From an uncultured Agromyces sp. (GTDB taxonomy: Bacteria; Actinomycetota; Actinomycetes; Actinomycetales; Microbacteriaceae): a DNA stretch of 38,601 nt. Positions 26,747 to 34,653 of this stretch are shown here, piece after piece (position 1 is the stretch's first letter; each line of letters opens with the position of its first letter). The notes beneath the pieces were generated by a model. The model was not told the origin of the DNA. It was given only the letters and a program-made list of their open reading frames with translations, and searched no databases. The position numbers and the translations under genes were made by a program. The stretch is taken from NCBI GenBank assembly GCA_913053875.1, contig CAJXGN010000021.1, forward strand, positions 1 through 38,601. Reading direction: 5' to 3'.

Positions 26747-27148
26747 GTGGCCGACGACGTGCTCGCCGAACGGTACGGGCGCACCCGATCGTCGAGGCGG
26801 CGGGAGCGCACGATCCTCATCACGGTCGCCGCGGTGTTCGCCGTCGTGTTCGTCGCGTGGGTCGTCTGGGCTGGCCTCGACGGCACGCGCCCCACCCTCG
26901 AGGTGAAGGACACCGGCCACCGCCTCCTCACGGACCAGCGGGCGGTCGAGGTGCGCTTCGACCTCTCGGCGCCGGTCGGCAGCGACACCGCCTGCGTGGT
27001 GCAGGCGCTCAACGAGGAGTTCGTCGTCGTGGGCTGGAAGGTCATCGAGATCCCGGCGTCCGACGAGTACACCCGCACCTTCACCGAGACCGTCCGCACG
27101 GCGCAGGAGGCCAACACCGGTTTGATCTACCGGTGCTGGCTGACCTAG
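26747..27148 (+). CDS. DUF4307 family membrane protein
   Basis: The 133-residue protein starts at GTG 26,747 with AAGGGAG 5 bases upstream. It has LAERYGRTRSSRRRER, a membrane helix (ILITVAAVFAVVFVAWVVW) and a beta-rich extracytoplasmic domain ending in LIYRCWLT, the DUF4307 pattern. The Cys in DTACVVQALN and the Cys near the end could form a disulfide. The function is unknown. In actinobacteria it often precedes greA, as it does here. The greA promoter overlaps its 3' end. Confidence 0.85.
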   Translation: MADDVLAERYGRTRSSRRRERTILITVAAVFAVVFVAWVVWAGLDGTRPTLEVKDTGHRLLTDQRAVEVRFDLSAPVGSDTACVVQALNEEFVVVGWKVIEIPASDEYTRTFTETVRTAQEANTGLIYRCWLT

Positions 27149-27151
27149 AAT
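27122..27151 (+). promoter_or_regulatory. Probable greA promoter
   Basis: TTGATC (27,122-27,127) and TAGAAT (27,146-27,151) are separated by 18 bases and match the housekeeping sigma consensus well. The -10 overlaps the DUF4307 stop codon. Transcription would start near 27,158. Confidence 0.6.
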
Positions 27152-27159
27152 CAATGATT

Positions 27160-27181
27160 CGCCCCGACAGTCGTCGGGGCG
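27160..27181 (+). promoter_or_regulatory. Hairpin at 5' end of greA transcript
   Basis: A perfect 9-base stem CGCCCCGAC / GTCGGGGCG with an AGTC loop lies just after the predicted transcription start and 23 bases before the greA ATG. It could be a leader element, or the terminator of the DUF4307 gene. Confidence 0.55.
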
Positions 27182-27204
27182 CGACGTGTATCTGGAGGAG
27201 AACC

Positions 27205-27696
27205 ATGGCGCAGGACGCTACGGTCACCTGGCTCACCCAGGACGCCTACGACCGCCTGGCCGGCGAGCTCGAGCACCTCAGCACCGCCGGTCGCGACGAG
27301 ATCGCGAAGCGGATCGAGGCGGCCCGTGAGGAGGGCGACCTCAAGGAGAACGGCGGCTACCACGCCGCGAAGGACGAGCAGGGCAAGCAGGAGGCGCGCA
27401 TTCGGCAGCTCACCGCGCTGCTCCGCAGCGCGCAGGTCGGCGATGCCCCCGAGTCGCACGGCGTCGTCGAGGCCGGCACGGTCGTCACCGCCACCATCGC
27501 GGGCGACGCCGAGACCTTCCTCGTCGGCAACCGCGAGATCGCGGGCGATTCCGAGCTCGACGTGTACAGCCCGCAGAGCCCGCTCGGCGAGGCGATCATC
27601 GGCCTCAAGGTCGGCGAGTCGACGACGTACGCCGCCCCCAACGGGCGCGAGATCACGGTCAAGGTCACCGAGGTGGCCACCTGGGACGGCAAGTAG
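27205..27696 (+). CDS. greA: Transcription elongation factor GreA
   Basis: The 163-residue factor enters the RNA polymerase secondary channel and stimulates cleavage of backtracked RNA. The N-terminal coiled coil carries the acidic tip AREEGDLKENGGYHAAKDEQ with the conserved Asp and Glu. The C-terminal FKBP-like domain has ELDVYSPQSPLGEAIIGLKV and the final VTEVATWDGK. GGAGGAGAACC precedes the ATG at 27,205. It ends at a strong hairpin shared with ilvA. Confidence 0.96.
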   Translation: MAQDATVTWLTQDAYDRLAGELEHLSTAGRDEIAKRIEAAREEGDLKENGGYHAAKDEQGKQEARIRQLTALLRSAQVGDAPESHGVVEAGTVVTATIAGDAETFLVGNREIAGDSELDVYSPQSPLGEAIIGLKVGESTTYAAPNGREITVKVTEVATWDGK

Positions 27697-27712
27697 GCCC
27701 GACCGAACGACG

Positions 27713-27745
27713 ACGACGCCCCCGCCACGATGGCGGGGGCGTCGT
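27713..27745. terminator. Bidirectional hairpin between greA and ilvA
   Basis: A 14-base stem identical in sequence to the one at 11,834-11,865, with a 5-base ACGAT loop, lies between convergent greA and ilvA. Confidence 0.82.
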
Positions 27746-27757
27746 TCGTCTGTCGTG

Positions 27758-29065
27758 CTACTCGCCGACGACCGGGTCGTAGCCGGCGTCGCGCAGGATG
27801 CGCAGCACGTGCGCGCTGTGGTCGGGCCCACGGGTCTCGACCGACATCTTCAGCGCGACCTCGGTGATCATCAGGTCGGAGCCGTGCCGGGTGTGCAGCA
27901 CCTCGACCACGTTCGCGTTCGCCTCGGCGATGAGCTCGGAGATGCGCGCGAGCTGCCCCGGGCGGTCGGGCAGGCCGATCGTGAGGGTCAGGTAGCGGCC
28001 GGATGCCGCGAGGCCGTGCGCGACCACCCGCTGCATGAGCAGCGGGTCGATGTTGCCGCCCGACAGCAGCGCGACCGTCGGGCCGGAGCCCGTCACCTGG
28101 CCCGAGAGGATCGCCGCGACCGAGACCGCGCCCGCGGGCTCGACCACGAGCTTGGCCCGCTCGAGCAGCACCAGCAGGGCGCGCGCGATGTCGTCGTCGG
28201 ACACCGTGACGACCTCGTCGACCGTCTCGCGGATGATGTCGAAGTTCAGCGTGCCCGGGCGGTACACCGCGATGCCGTCGGCGATGGTCGGCACGACCGG
28301 CACCGACGTCGGCGTGCCGGCGGCGAGCGACGGCACGTACGGGGCGGCGTTGCGGGCCTGCACGCCCACGACGCGGAGCGTGCGGCCGAGCTGCGCGGCG
28401 CGCTGCTTCGCGGCGCTCGCGATGCCCGAGGCGAGCCCGCCGCCGCCGATCGGCACGATGATGGTCTCGACGTCGGGCGCCTGCTCGAGGATCTCGAGGC
28501 CGAGCGTGCCCTGGCCGGCGATCACGTCGGGATGGTCGTACGGCGGGATGACGACCGCGCCCGTCTCCTCGGCGAACGCGGAGGCCGCGGCGAGCGTCTC
28601 GGCGATCTCGCCGCCCTCGAGCACGACGTCGGCGCCGTACGCGCGCGTCGCCTCGAGCTTGGGCAGGGCGACCCCGACGGGCATGAAGATGGTCGCGCGG
28701 ATGCCCAGCTCGCGCGCGGCGTAGGCGACGCCCTGCGCGTGGTTGCCCGCCGATGCGGCCACGACGCCGCGCGCCTGCTCCTCGGCGCTCAGCTGCGAGA
28801 TGCGGTGGTACGCGCCGCGGAGCTTGTACGACCCCGTGCGCTGCAGGTTCTCGCACTTCAAGTGCACGGGCACGCCGAGGCGCGTGGCGAGGAAGCGCGA
28901 GGTCTCCATCGGCGTGCGACGTGCGACCGCGGCCACGTTCGCCGCGGCGGCCTCGAACGCGGAGAGGTCGGGGCCCGGGAAGCGCAGCTCCGAGGCATCC
29001 GCTCGCTGTTCGTGCTGTTCGTCGGCGCTGGCCGGGCCGTCGCGATGGTCGACGGGCATGGTCAT
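27758..29065 (-). CDS. ilvA: Threonine ammonia-lyase
   Basis: The 435-residue PLP enzyme deaminates threonine to 2-oxobutanoate, the first step toward isoleucine. The Schiff-base Lys81 is in QRTGSYKLRGA, the glycine-rich phosphate loop is IGGGGLASGIA (about residue 209), and a C-terminal ACT domain (LTIGLPDRPGQLARISELIA, about residues 355-430) suggests allosteric control. The length fits the type with a single ACT domain. The ATG at 29,063-29,065 overlaps the stop of the AI-2E-type permease gene by 4 bases, so the two are translationally coupled. Confidence 0.94.
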   Translation of the reverse strand: MTMPVDHRDGPASADEQHEQRADASELRFPGPDLSAFEAAAANVAAVARRTPMETSRFLATRLGVPVHLKCENLQRTGSYKLRGAYHRISQLSAEEQARGVVAASAGNHAQGVAYAARELGIRATIFMPVGVALPKLEATRAYGADVVLEGGEIAETLAAASAFAEETGAVVIPPYDHPDVIAGQGTLGLEILEQAPDVETIIVPIGGGGLASGIASAAKQRAAQLGRTLRVVGVQARNAAPYVPSLAAGTPTSVPVVPTIADGIAVYRPGTLNFDIIRETVDEVVTVSDDDIARALLVLLERAKLVVEPAGAVSVAAILSGQVTGSGPTVALLSGGNIDPLLMQRVVAHGLAASGRYLTLTIGLPDRPGQLARISELIAEANANVVEVLHTRHGSDLMITEVALKMSVETRGPDHSAHVLRILRDAGYDPVVGE

Positions 29066-30282
29066 GTCGTGTTCCGCTTCCTTCGTGAGAATCCCCGCAC
29101 CTCCTGCGGCACCGTCGTCCACAGCGGCGACCGGATCGTGGCCGGCGGGGGAGCCTGATTCTTCCACACGCCGCTGGACACGTAGAGGATCATGACGTTC
29201 GCCACCGCCGCGATCGGCACCGCGAACAGCGCGCCGGGGATGCCCGCGAGGAGCGACCCCGTGGCGACCGCAACCACCACGCCGAGCGGATGCACCTTGA
29301 CGGCCGTGCCCATGATGAGCGGCTGCAGCACGTGGCCCTCGATCTGCTGCACGAGCAGCACGACGCCCAGCATGAGCAGCGCGATGACCCAGCCGTTGAA
29401 GACCAGTGCCACGAACACCGCGAGCGCGCCGGTCACGATCGCGCCGACGAACGGCACGAACGAGCCGAGGAAGACCAGGATGCCGATGGGGATCGCCAGC
29501 GGCACGCCGAGCAGGAACGCGCCGGTCGCGATGCCGATCGCATCGATCGTCGCGACCAGGATCTGCACGCGGACGAAATTGCGCAGCGTCGACCACCCAG
29601 CCTCCCCGGCGCCGTTGATGGCGGCGCGAGACCGTCGCGGCATGACGCTGACCAGCCAGTTCCAGATGCCGCGGCCGTCGATCAGGATGAACAGCGTCGC
29701 GAACAACGCGAGCAGCATGCCGGCGATGAAGTGGCCGAGGGTGCTGCCGACCGAGAGCGCCCCGGAGATGAAGATGCCGCTGTCGGCCTGGATCGTCTCG
29801 AAGATCTGCGCGATGAAGTCGTCGACCTGCGCCTGGGTGATGTGCAGCGGGCCGTCGAGCAGCCACGTCTGCAGGTCCTCCCACGCGACCAGGGTCTGCG
29901 CCTCGAGTTCGCCGTAGGCGCGCACGATCTGGCTGATGCCGAGGGTGAGCAGGCCCGCGACGGCGGCGATCGTGCCGAGCATCGCGACCGTGACCGCGAG
30001 CCACTTGGGCCAGCGGTGGTGCATGAGCCACTTCACGAAGGGCACGAGCAGCGCACCGAGCAGCACCGCGACGAGCAGCGGGATGACGATCAGGCGCAGC
30101 TGGATGATCAGGAAGATGACGACGGCGAGCACCGCGCCGACGAGCAGGAGGCGCCACGACCAGGCGGCCGCGAGGCGCATGGCGGGCGGGATCGACTCCT
30201 CGATCTCCGGTGGCTCGGGAGCATCCGCGTCGCGCTTGCGACCGAACATGGACCCCCACCGGCTTCCCCGCGAATCCGCCAT
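29062..30282 (-). CDS. AI-2E transporter family (TqsA/PerM-like) permease
   Basis: The 406-residue polytopic membrane protein has about eight helices. Its pattern is that of the AI-2E transporter family: paired helices after a basic N-terminus, IPLLVAVLLGALLVPFVKWL, then VPLAIPIGILVFLGSFVPFV with a Pro-Gly-rich loop, VQQIEGHVLQPLIMGTAVKV and GIPGALFAVPIAAVANVMIL. The family name reflects E. coli TqsA; in other members the substrate is unknown and some are ion antiporters. It is first in an operon with ilvA. Confidence 0.9.
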   Translation of the reverse strand: MADSRGSRWGSMFGRKRDADAPEPPEIEESIPPAMRLAAAWSWRLLLVGAVLAVVIFLIIQLRLIVIPLLVAVLLGALLVPFVKWLMHHRWPKWLAVTVAMLGTIAAVAGLLTLGISQIVRAYGELEAQTLVAWEDLQTWLLDGPLHITQAQVDDFIAQIFETIQADSGIFISGALSVGSTLGHFIAGMLLALFATLFILIDGRGIWNWLVSVMPRRSRAAINGAGEAGWSTLRNFVRVQILVATIDAIGIATGAFLLGVPLAIPIGILVFLGSFVPFVGAIVTGALAVFVALVFNGWVIALLMLGVVLLVQQIEGHVLQPLIMGTAVKVHPLGVVVAVATGSLLAGIPGALFAVPIAAVANVMILYVSSGVWKNQAPPPATIRSPLWTTVPQEVRGFSRRKRNTT

Positions 30283-30367
30283 CGCCCCAGTCTATGGTCG
30301 GTGCATGTCGTGTGCCGCATGCGGCGGACCCCCGATGTGGGCGGGCACCGGTAGCGTCGCAGGCATC

Positions 30368-31576
30368 ATGGTCGATCAGGTCTCCCCCGCGCTCGCCCGC
30401 CGCATCGCGCTCGCTGCGCAGGGCTTCGGCCGGCCGCATCCGCCGGCGCCCGGCATCCGTCAGGTCCGCGGGGTCGTCGACCGCCTCGGGCTCCTGCAGA
30501 TCGACTCGGTGAACGTGTTCGAGCGCAGCCACTACCTGCCCGCGCTCAGCAGGCTGGGGCCGTACGACCGCGCCGACCTCGATCGTCTCTCGTACGGTCG
30601 TCGCGGCCGGTTCGTCGAGTACTGGGCGCACCAGGCTGCGTTCGTGCCGCGCGAACTGTGGCCGCTGTTCGGGTTCCGGCGCGCCGCGTACCTCGCGAAG
30701 GGCAGCGACTGGGGCGGCTACGTGACCGAGAACCGGTCGCTCGCGTCGTGGCTCGTCGACGAGCTGCGGGCGAACGGGCCGATGCGCGCGAGCGAGATCG
30801 AGCACGACGCGAACGAGCGGCGCGGGCCGTGGTGGGGCTGGTCCGACGTCAAGCGCACGCTCGAGTGGATGTTCCGCACCGGCGAGGTCGTGTGCGTCGA
30901 GCGCGTGCGGTTCGAGCGCGTCTACGCCCTGCCCGAGCAGGCACTGCCGGGCGAGCTGCTCGACGCGTCGCCGACGGAGGACGAGCAGGTGCGGGAACTG
31001 GTCGCGCTCGCGGCATCCGCCCTCGGCATCGCCACCGAAGCCGACCTGGCCGACTACTGGCGCATGCTGCGGGCGCGGGTGAAGCCCGCGATCCGCGAGC
31101 TGGAGGACACGGGCGTGCTGCTGCCGGTGTCGGTGCCGGGGTGGGGATCGAACGGGAAGCCCGGACGCGCCTGGCTGCACGCCGACGCGCGTCGCCCGCG
31201 CCGCATGGAGGCGGCCGCGCTGCTGTCGCCGTTCGACCCGGTCGCGTGGTTCCGCCCCCGCACCGAGCGAATGTTCGACTTCCACTACCGCATCGAGATC
31301 TACACGCCCGAGCCCGACCGCGTGTTCGGCTACTACTCGCTGCCGCTGCTCGTCGACGATGCCCTGGTGGGCCGCGTCGACCTCAAGGCCGACCGCAAGG
31401 CGGGCGTGCTGCGCGTGCAGTCGGCCTGGGCCGAGGCGGATGCCCCCGAGGAGACCGCCGCCCGCCTCGTGCCGCTCCTCCGAGACGCCGCCGCCTGGCA
31501 GGGCCTCGACGACATCGCGGTCGCGGGTCGCGGCACGCTCTCCCCCGCTGTGGCATCCGAGCTCGCCCGCGCGTAG
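30368..31576 (+). CDS. AlkX/YcaQ-type winged-helix DNA glycosylase
   Basis: The 402-residue protein belongs to the HTH_42/AlkZ superfamily. The N-terminal helical part carries the catalytic QxD motif as Q44-I45-D46 in LLQIDSVNVFERSHYLP, as in the YcaQ/AlkX subgroup rather than the QxQ of AlkZ. Tandem winged helices follow (SASW-like DELRANGPMRASEIEHD; EWMFRTGEVVCVERVRFE), then the C-terminal AALLSPFDPVAWFRPRTERM and FDFHYRIEIYTPEPDRVFGYY. YcaQ excises N-alkyl purines and unhooks interstrand crosslinks. ATG 30,368 is preferred over one at 30,305. It is divergent from the permease gene and convergent with htpX. Confidence 0.88.
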   Translation: MVDQVSPALARRIALAAQGFGRPHPPAPGIRQVRGVVDRLGLLQIDSVNVFERSHYLPALSRLGPYDRADLDRLSYGRRGRFVEYWAHQAAFVPRELWPLFGFRRAAYLAKGSDWGGYVTENRSLASWLVDELRANGPMRASEIEHDANERRGPWWGWSDVKRTLEWMFRTGEVVCVERVRFERVYALPEQALPGELLDASPTEDEQVRELVALAASALGIATEADLADYWRMLRARVKPAIRELEDTGVLLPVSVPGWGSNGKPGRAWLHADARRPRRMEAAALLSPFDPVAWFRPRTERMFDFHYRIEIYTPEPDRVFGYYSLPLLVDDALVGRVDLKADRKAGVLRVQSAWAEADAPEETAARLVPLLRDAAAWQGLDDIAVAGRGTLSPAVASELARA

Positions 31577-31622
31577 CCTCCGCCCACGCCCGCCCTCGCC
31601 CCGCCCTCATCCGAGGGCGACC

Positions 31623-31678
31623 AGACCCGTCAATTCCCTGCGCTCTGCGCCCCGAGAGTGCAGCTTCTTGACGGGTCT
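31623..31678. repeat. 55-base palindromic intergenic repeat, copy B
   Basis: It has the same terminal ends (AGACCCGTCAA / TTGACGGGTCT) and length as copy A. An inner CTGCGCTCT / AGAGTGCAG stem gives a hairpin able to act as a terminator. It is located after the AlkX-type gene. Confidence 0.85.
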
Positions 31679-31705
31679 CGGCCTCAACCGTGTCGGCCAG
31701 TGCCG

Positions 31706-31761
31706 AGACCCGTCAAGAAACTGCCGTCTGGGCCGCGAGAGCGCAGTTTTTTGACGGGTCT
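31706..31761. repeat. 55-base palindromic intergenic repeat, copy C
   Basis: Third copy, 28 bases after copy B and ending 5 bases before the htpX stop codon. Inner AAACTGC / GCAGTTT arms are followed by a T-run, as in an intrinsic terminator. The right end of B and left end of C also form a perfect 15-base inverted repeat across their spacer. Confidence 0.85.
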
Positions 31762-31765
31762 CAGG

Positions 31766-32638
31766 TCAGAACGAGCCGCCCATGGTGCGCAGGCGCTCGA
31801 CCCGGTCGGGGATCGGAGGGTGCGTCGCGAAGAGGCGGTCGATGACGCCGGGCTTGATCGGGTCGGCGATCCAGAGGTGCGCCATGGACGAGCTCTGCTT
31901 GCGCATCGGCCGACCGTAGGCGCCGAGCTTCTCCAGCGCCCGCGCGAGCGCCTCGGGGTGGCGAGTGGTCATCGCCCCCGTGGCATCCGCCAGGTATTCG
32001 CGCTGACGGGAGACGGCCAACTGCACGACCGTCGCCACGATCGGCGCGATGAGCATGGCGGCGAGGCCGACGACGAAGACGATCGGGTTCTGGTTGTTGC
32101 CGCGGCCGAAGAACGCCATGCGCAGGAACATGTCGGCGATGAAGCCGACCGCGACGACGAGGCCGAACACGATCATCGAGACGCGGATGTCGTAGTTGCG
32201 CACGTGCCCGAGCTCGTGCGCCATGACGCCCTCGAGCTCGGAGTCGTCCATGATGTCGAGCAGCCCGGTGGTCGCCGCGACGATCGCGTGCTCGGGGTCG
32301 CGCCCGGTCGCGAAGGCGTTCGGCGCCGGGTCGTTGACGATGTAGACCTTCGGCATGGGCGTGCCGGTCGCGATCGACAGGTTCTCGACCGTGTTCCACA
32401 GGCGCGGGTGATCGGCCTTCGAGCGCACCTGCACGGCGCCCGACATGGAGATGGCCTGCTTGTCGGCCATGAAGTACTGGAACAGCGCGTAGCCGCCCGC
32501 GAACAGCACCGTCCAGATGAGGATGGCCCAGCTCTGGTAGACGTAGGCCGCGAGCCATCCGAGCCCGCCGATGATGGCGAGGAACAGGATGATGATGAAG
32601 ACGGTGTTGCGCTTGTTCTTCGCGATCGCGCGATACAT
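31766..32638 (-). CDS. htpX: M48 metalloprotease HtpX
   Basis: The 290-residue membrane zinc protease is involved in quality control of membrane proteins. Two N-terminal helices (about residues 12-32 and 36-55) precede the catalytic domain with HELGH (His141, Glu142, His145) and a downstream EYLADATGA supplying the third ligand. A second pair of helices lies between them. It is encoded 7 bases after lemA on the same strand; lemA-htpX pairs are common, although the mechanistic link is not established. Confidence 0.95.
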   Translation of the reverse strand: MYRAIAKNKRNTVFIIILFLAIIGGLGWLAAYVYQSWAILIWTVLFAGGYALFQYFMADKQAISMSGAVQVRSKADHPRLWNTVENLSIATGTPMPKVYIVNDPAPNAFATGRDPEHAIVAATTGLLDIMDDSELEGVMAHELGHVRNYDIRVSMIVFGLVVAVGFIADMFLRMAFFGRGNNQNPIVFVVGLAAMLIAPIVATVVQLAVSRQREYLADATGAMTTRHPEALARALEKLGAYGRPMRKQSSSMAHLWIADPIKPGVIDRLFATHPPIPDRVERLRTMGGSF

Positions 32639-32645
32639 CTAGCGC

Positions 32646-33212
32646 CTAGAACTGCACGCGAGGGGGCTCGGCGATCGCCGCCGGCTCGTCGACCTCGAAG
32701 AACTCGCGCTCGCTGAACCCGAGGCCCCGCACGAACAGGGTGTTCGGGAAGACCTTGATCTTGGTGTTCAGCTCGCGCACGCCGCCGTTGTAGAACCGGC
32801 GGGCGGCCTGGATCTTGTCCTCGGTGTCGACGATCTCGGCCTGCAGCTGGAGGAAGTTCTGGCTCGCCTGGAGCTGCGGGTACGCCTCGGCGACGGCGAA
32901 GATCGACTTCAGCGCCTGCTGCATGTGATTCTCGGCGGCGGATGCCTCGGCCGGGCCCTGCGCGGAGAGGGTCTCCGCGCGCGCCTTGGTGACGTTCTCG
33001 AAGACGGACTTCTCGTGCGCAGCGTAGCCCTTGACCGTGTTGATCAGGTTCGGCAGCAGGTCGGCCCTGCGCTTCAGCTGCACGGTGATGTCGCTCCACG
33101 CCTCGTCCACCCGCACGTTGAGCGTGACGAGCGAGTTGTACGTCGCCCACAGGTAGATGCCGACGATGACGACCAGCGCGACGACGATGAGGACGGGGAT
33201 CAGCCATTCCAT
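32646..33212 (-). CDS. lemA: LemA family protein
   Basis: The 188-residue protein has an N-terminal membrane anchor (MEWLIPVLIVVALVVIVGIY) and a long helical domain with the family signatures LNVRVDEAWSDITVQLKRRADLLPNL and VKGYAAHEKSVFENVTKAR, then NGGVRELNTKIKVFPN. ATG at 33,210-33,212 is chosen over an upstream one because AAGGAG lies 8 bases before it and the anchor follows directly. It is the first gene of the lemA-htpX operon. The molecular function is unknown. Confidence 0.95.
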   Translation of the reverse strand: MEWLIPVLIVVALVVIVGIYLWATYNSLVTLNVRVDEAWSDITVQLKRRADLLPNLINTVKGYAAHEKSVFENVTKARAETLSAQGPAEASAAENHMQQALKSIFAVAEAYPQLQASQNFLQLQAEIVDTEDKIQAARRFYNGGVRELNTKIKVFPNTLFVRGLGFSEREFFEVDEPAAIAEPPRVQF

Positions 33213-33339
33213 GGCGAATGCTCCTTGCGACAAGGCAAACGTGCGGGATGTGCACAATCCTACTCGCCGGACTGTGCGGCACCTGTGGGATCTCCCTGAT
33301 TGTGGGCGAGTTCCGAGGCAGCGGACCCCCGTCGCCGCC

Positions 33340-34653
33340 TCAGGCGCCCAGCACCCGGTCGAGGTAGGGGTTCGCGAACCGTCGTTCCGGGTCGAGCCGG
33401 TCGCGTACGGCGAGGAAGTCGTCGAACCGCGGGTACGACTCGCGCAGCTGTTCGGCGGTGCGGGTGTGCATCTTCCCCCAGTGCGGCCGCCCGCCGTGGG
33501 CGACCATGATCGCCTCGACGGCGGCGAAGTACTCGGTCGGGTCCTCGCGGAAGTAGCGGTGCACCGCGAGGTACCCGGTCGACCGCTGGTACGCGGTCGA
33601 GAGCCACACGTCGTCGGCCGCGGCGGCTCGCACCTCGATCGGGAAGCTCACGCGCCAGCCCCGCCGCTCGATGAGGGCGCGCACCTCGCGGAAGGCCTCG
33701 GGCACCTGCTCGAGCGGCAGCGCGTACTCCATCTCGCGGAAGCGCACGGCGCGGCGCGAGGCGTACACCCGGGCCGATCGGTCGCTCCACTCGCGGCTCG
33801 AGAGCGCGCGCTCGACGAGCTTCGCGGCGTGCGGGGTGAGGGGCGGGGCGATCCTGCTGAGCACGCTCACCGCGCCGACGGCCCCGTTGGCGAGCAGTTC
33901 GTCGTCGACGAAGCGGGCGAGCGGATGCTGCGGGGCGAGTGGTGCATCCAGTGGCATCCGCGTGTTGGTCATCGTCAGCACCCGTGATGTATGCGGGAAC
34001 CAGTAGAACTCGAAGTGGTCGGCGGATGCCACGCGCTCGGACCACGACTCGAGCACGGCGTCGAGCGGCTCGGGTGCTTCCGCGGCGTGCAGCGCGAACT
34101 CGGGCACGAGGTCGAGGTCGAGCTCGACGAGCACGCCCAGCGCGCCGAGGCCGAGCCGTACGGCGGGCAGCAGTTCGGGGTGTTCCGTGGCGCTGACCGA
34201 CAGCAGCTCGCCGGTGCCGGTCACGATGCGGGCGCCTGCGATGCGCGTGGCGAGCCCGCCGAAGGCGAGCCCGGTGCCGTGCGTGCCGGTGGAGGTCGCG
34301 CCGGCGATCGACTGGCGGTCGATGTCGCCCATGTTCTGCATGGCGAGGCCGTGCGGCGCCAACAGGTCGGGCAGGCGGAAGAGGCGCGTGCCCGCGCGCA
34401 GCGTGACGCGGCCGGTCGCCTCGTCGACCGCGACGAGCCCAGAGAGATCGTCGAGGTCGAGCTGCACGTCGGGCGCGACGGCGATGCCGCTGAAGCTGTG
34501 GCTCGCACCGACGGGCTTCACCCGCAGGCCGGCGCGGCCCGCGGCCTGCACGGCGCGCTGCACCGCCTCGGGGGTTGCGGGACGCTCGACCCGGTGCGGC
34601 TTCACGCGCTCGGTGCGGCCCCAGTTGCGCCAGGTGCCGCCCGATGCCGTCAC
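33340..34653 (-). CDS. FAD-linked oxidase of the aldonolactone (L-gulono/D-arabinono-lactone) oxidase family
   Basis: The 437-residue protein has an N-terminal FAD-binding type 4 domain with VKPVGASHSFSGIAVAPDVQ, where His52 matches the histidine that covalently binds FAD in this family. ITGATSTGTHGTG-like residues (AGATSTGTHGTG) follow, and an ALO-type C-terminal domain has FEFYWFPHTSRVLTMTNTRM and the closing GGRPHWGKMHT motif. The enzyme would oxidise a sugar lactone or polyol; the substrate is open. The GTG start overlaps the upstream gene's stop (GTGA at 34,650-34,653), so it is coupled to the PLP enzyme gene. Confidence 0.92.
   Translation of the reverse strand: MTASGGTWRNWGRTERVKPHRVERPATPEAVQRAVQAAGRAGLRVKPVGASHSFSGIAVAPDVQLDLDDLSGLVAVDEATGRVTLRAGTRLFRLPDLLAPHGLAMQNMGDIDRQSIAGATSTGTHGTGLAFGGLATRIAGARIVTGTGELLSVSATEHPELLPAVRLGLGALGVLVELDLDLVPEFALHAAEAPEPLDAVLESWSERVASADHFEFYWFPHTSRVLTMTNTRMPLDAPLAPQHPLARFVDDELLANGAVGAVSVLSRIAPPLTPHAAKLVERALSSREWSDRSARVYASRRAVRFREMEYALPLEQVPEAFREVRALIERRGWRVSFPIEVRAAAADDVWLSTAYQRSTGYLAVHRYFREDPTEYFAAVEAIMVAHGGRPHWGKMHTRTAEQLRESYPRFDDFLAVRDRLDPERRFANPYLDRVLGA

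Noticed and set aside
31623..31761. Treating repeats B and C as ends of an insertion sequence or an attachment site pair
   Set aside because: Only 27 bases lie between them, with no transposase or integrase, and an identical-length copy stands alone at 16,294.
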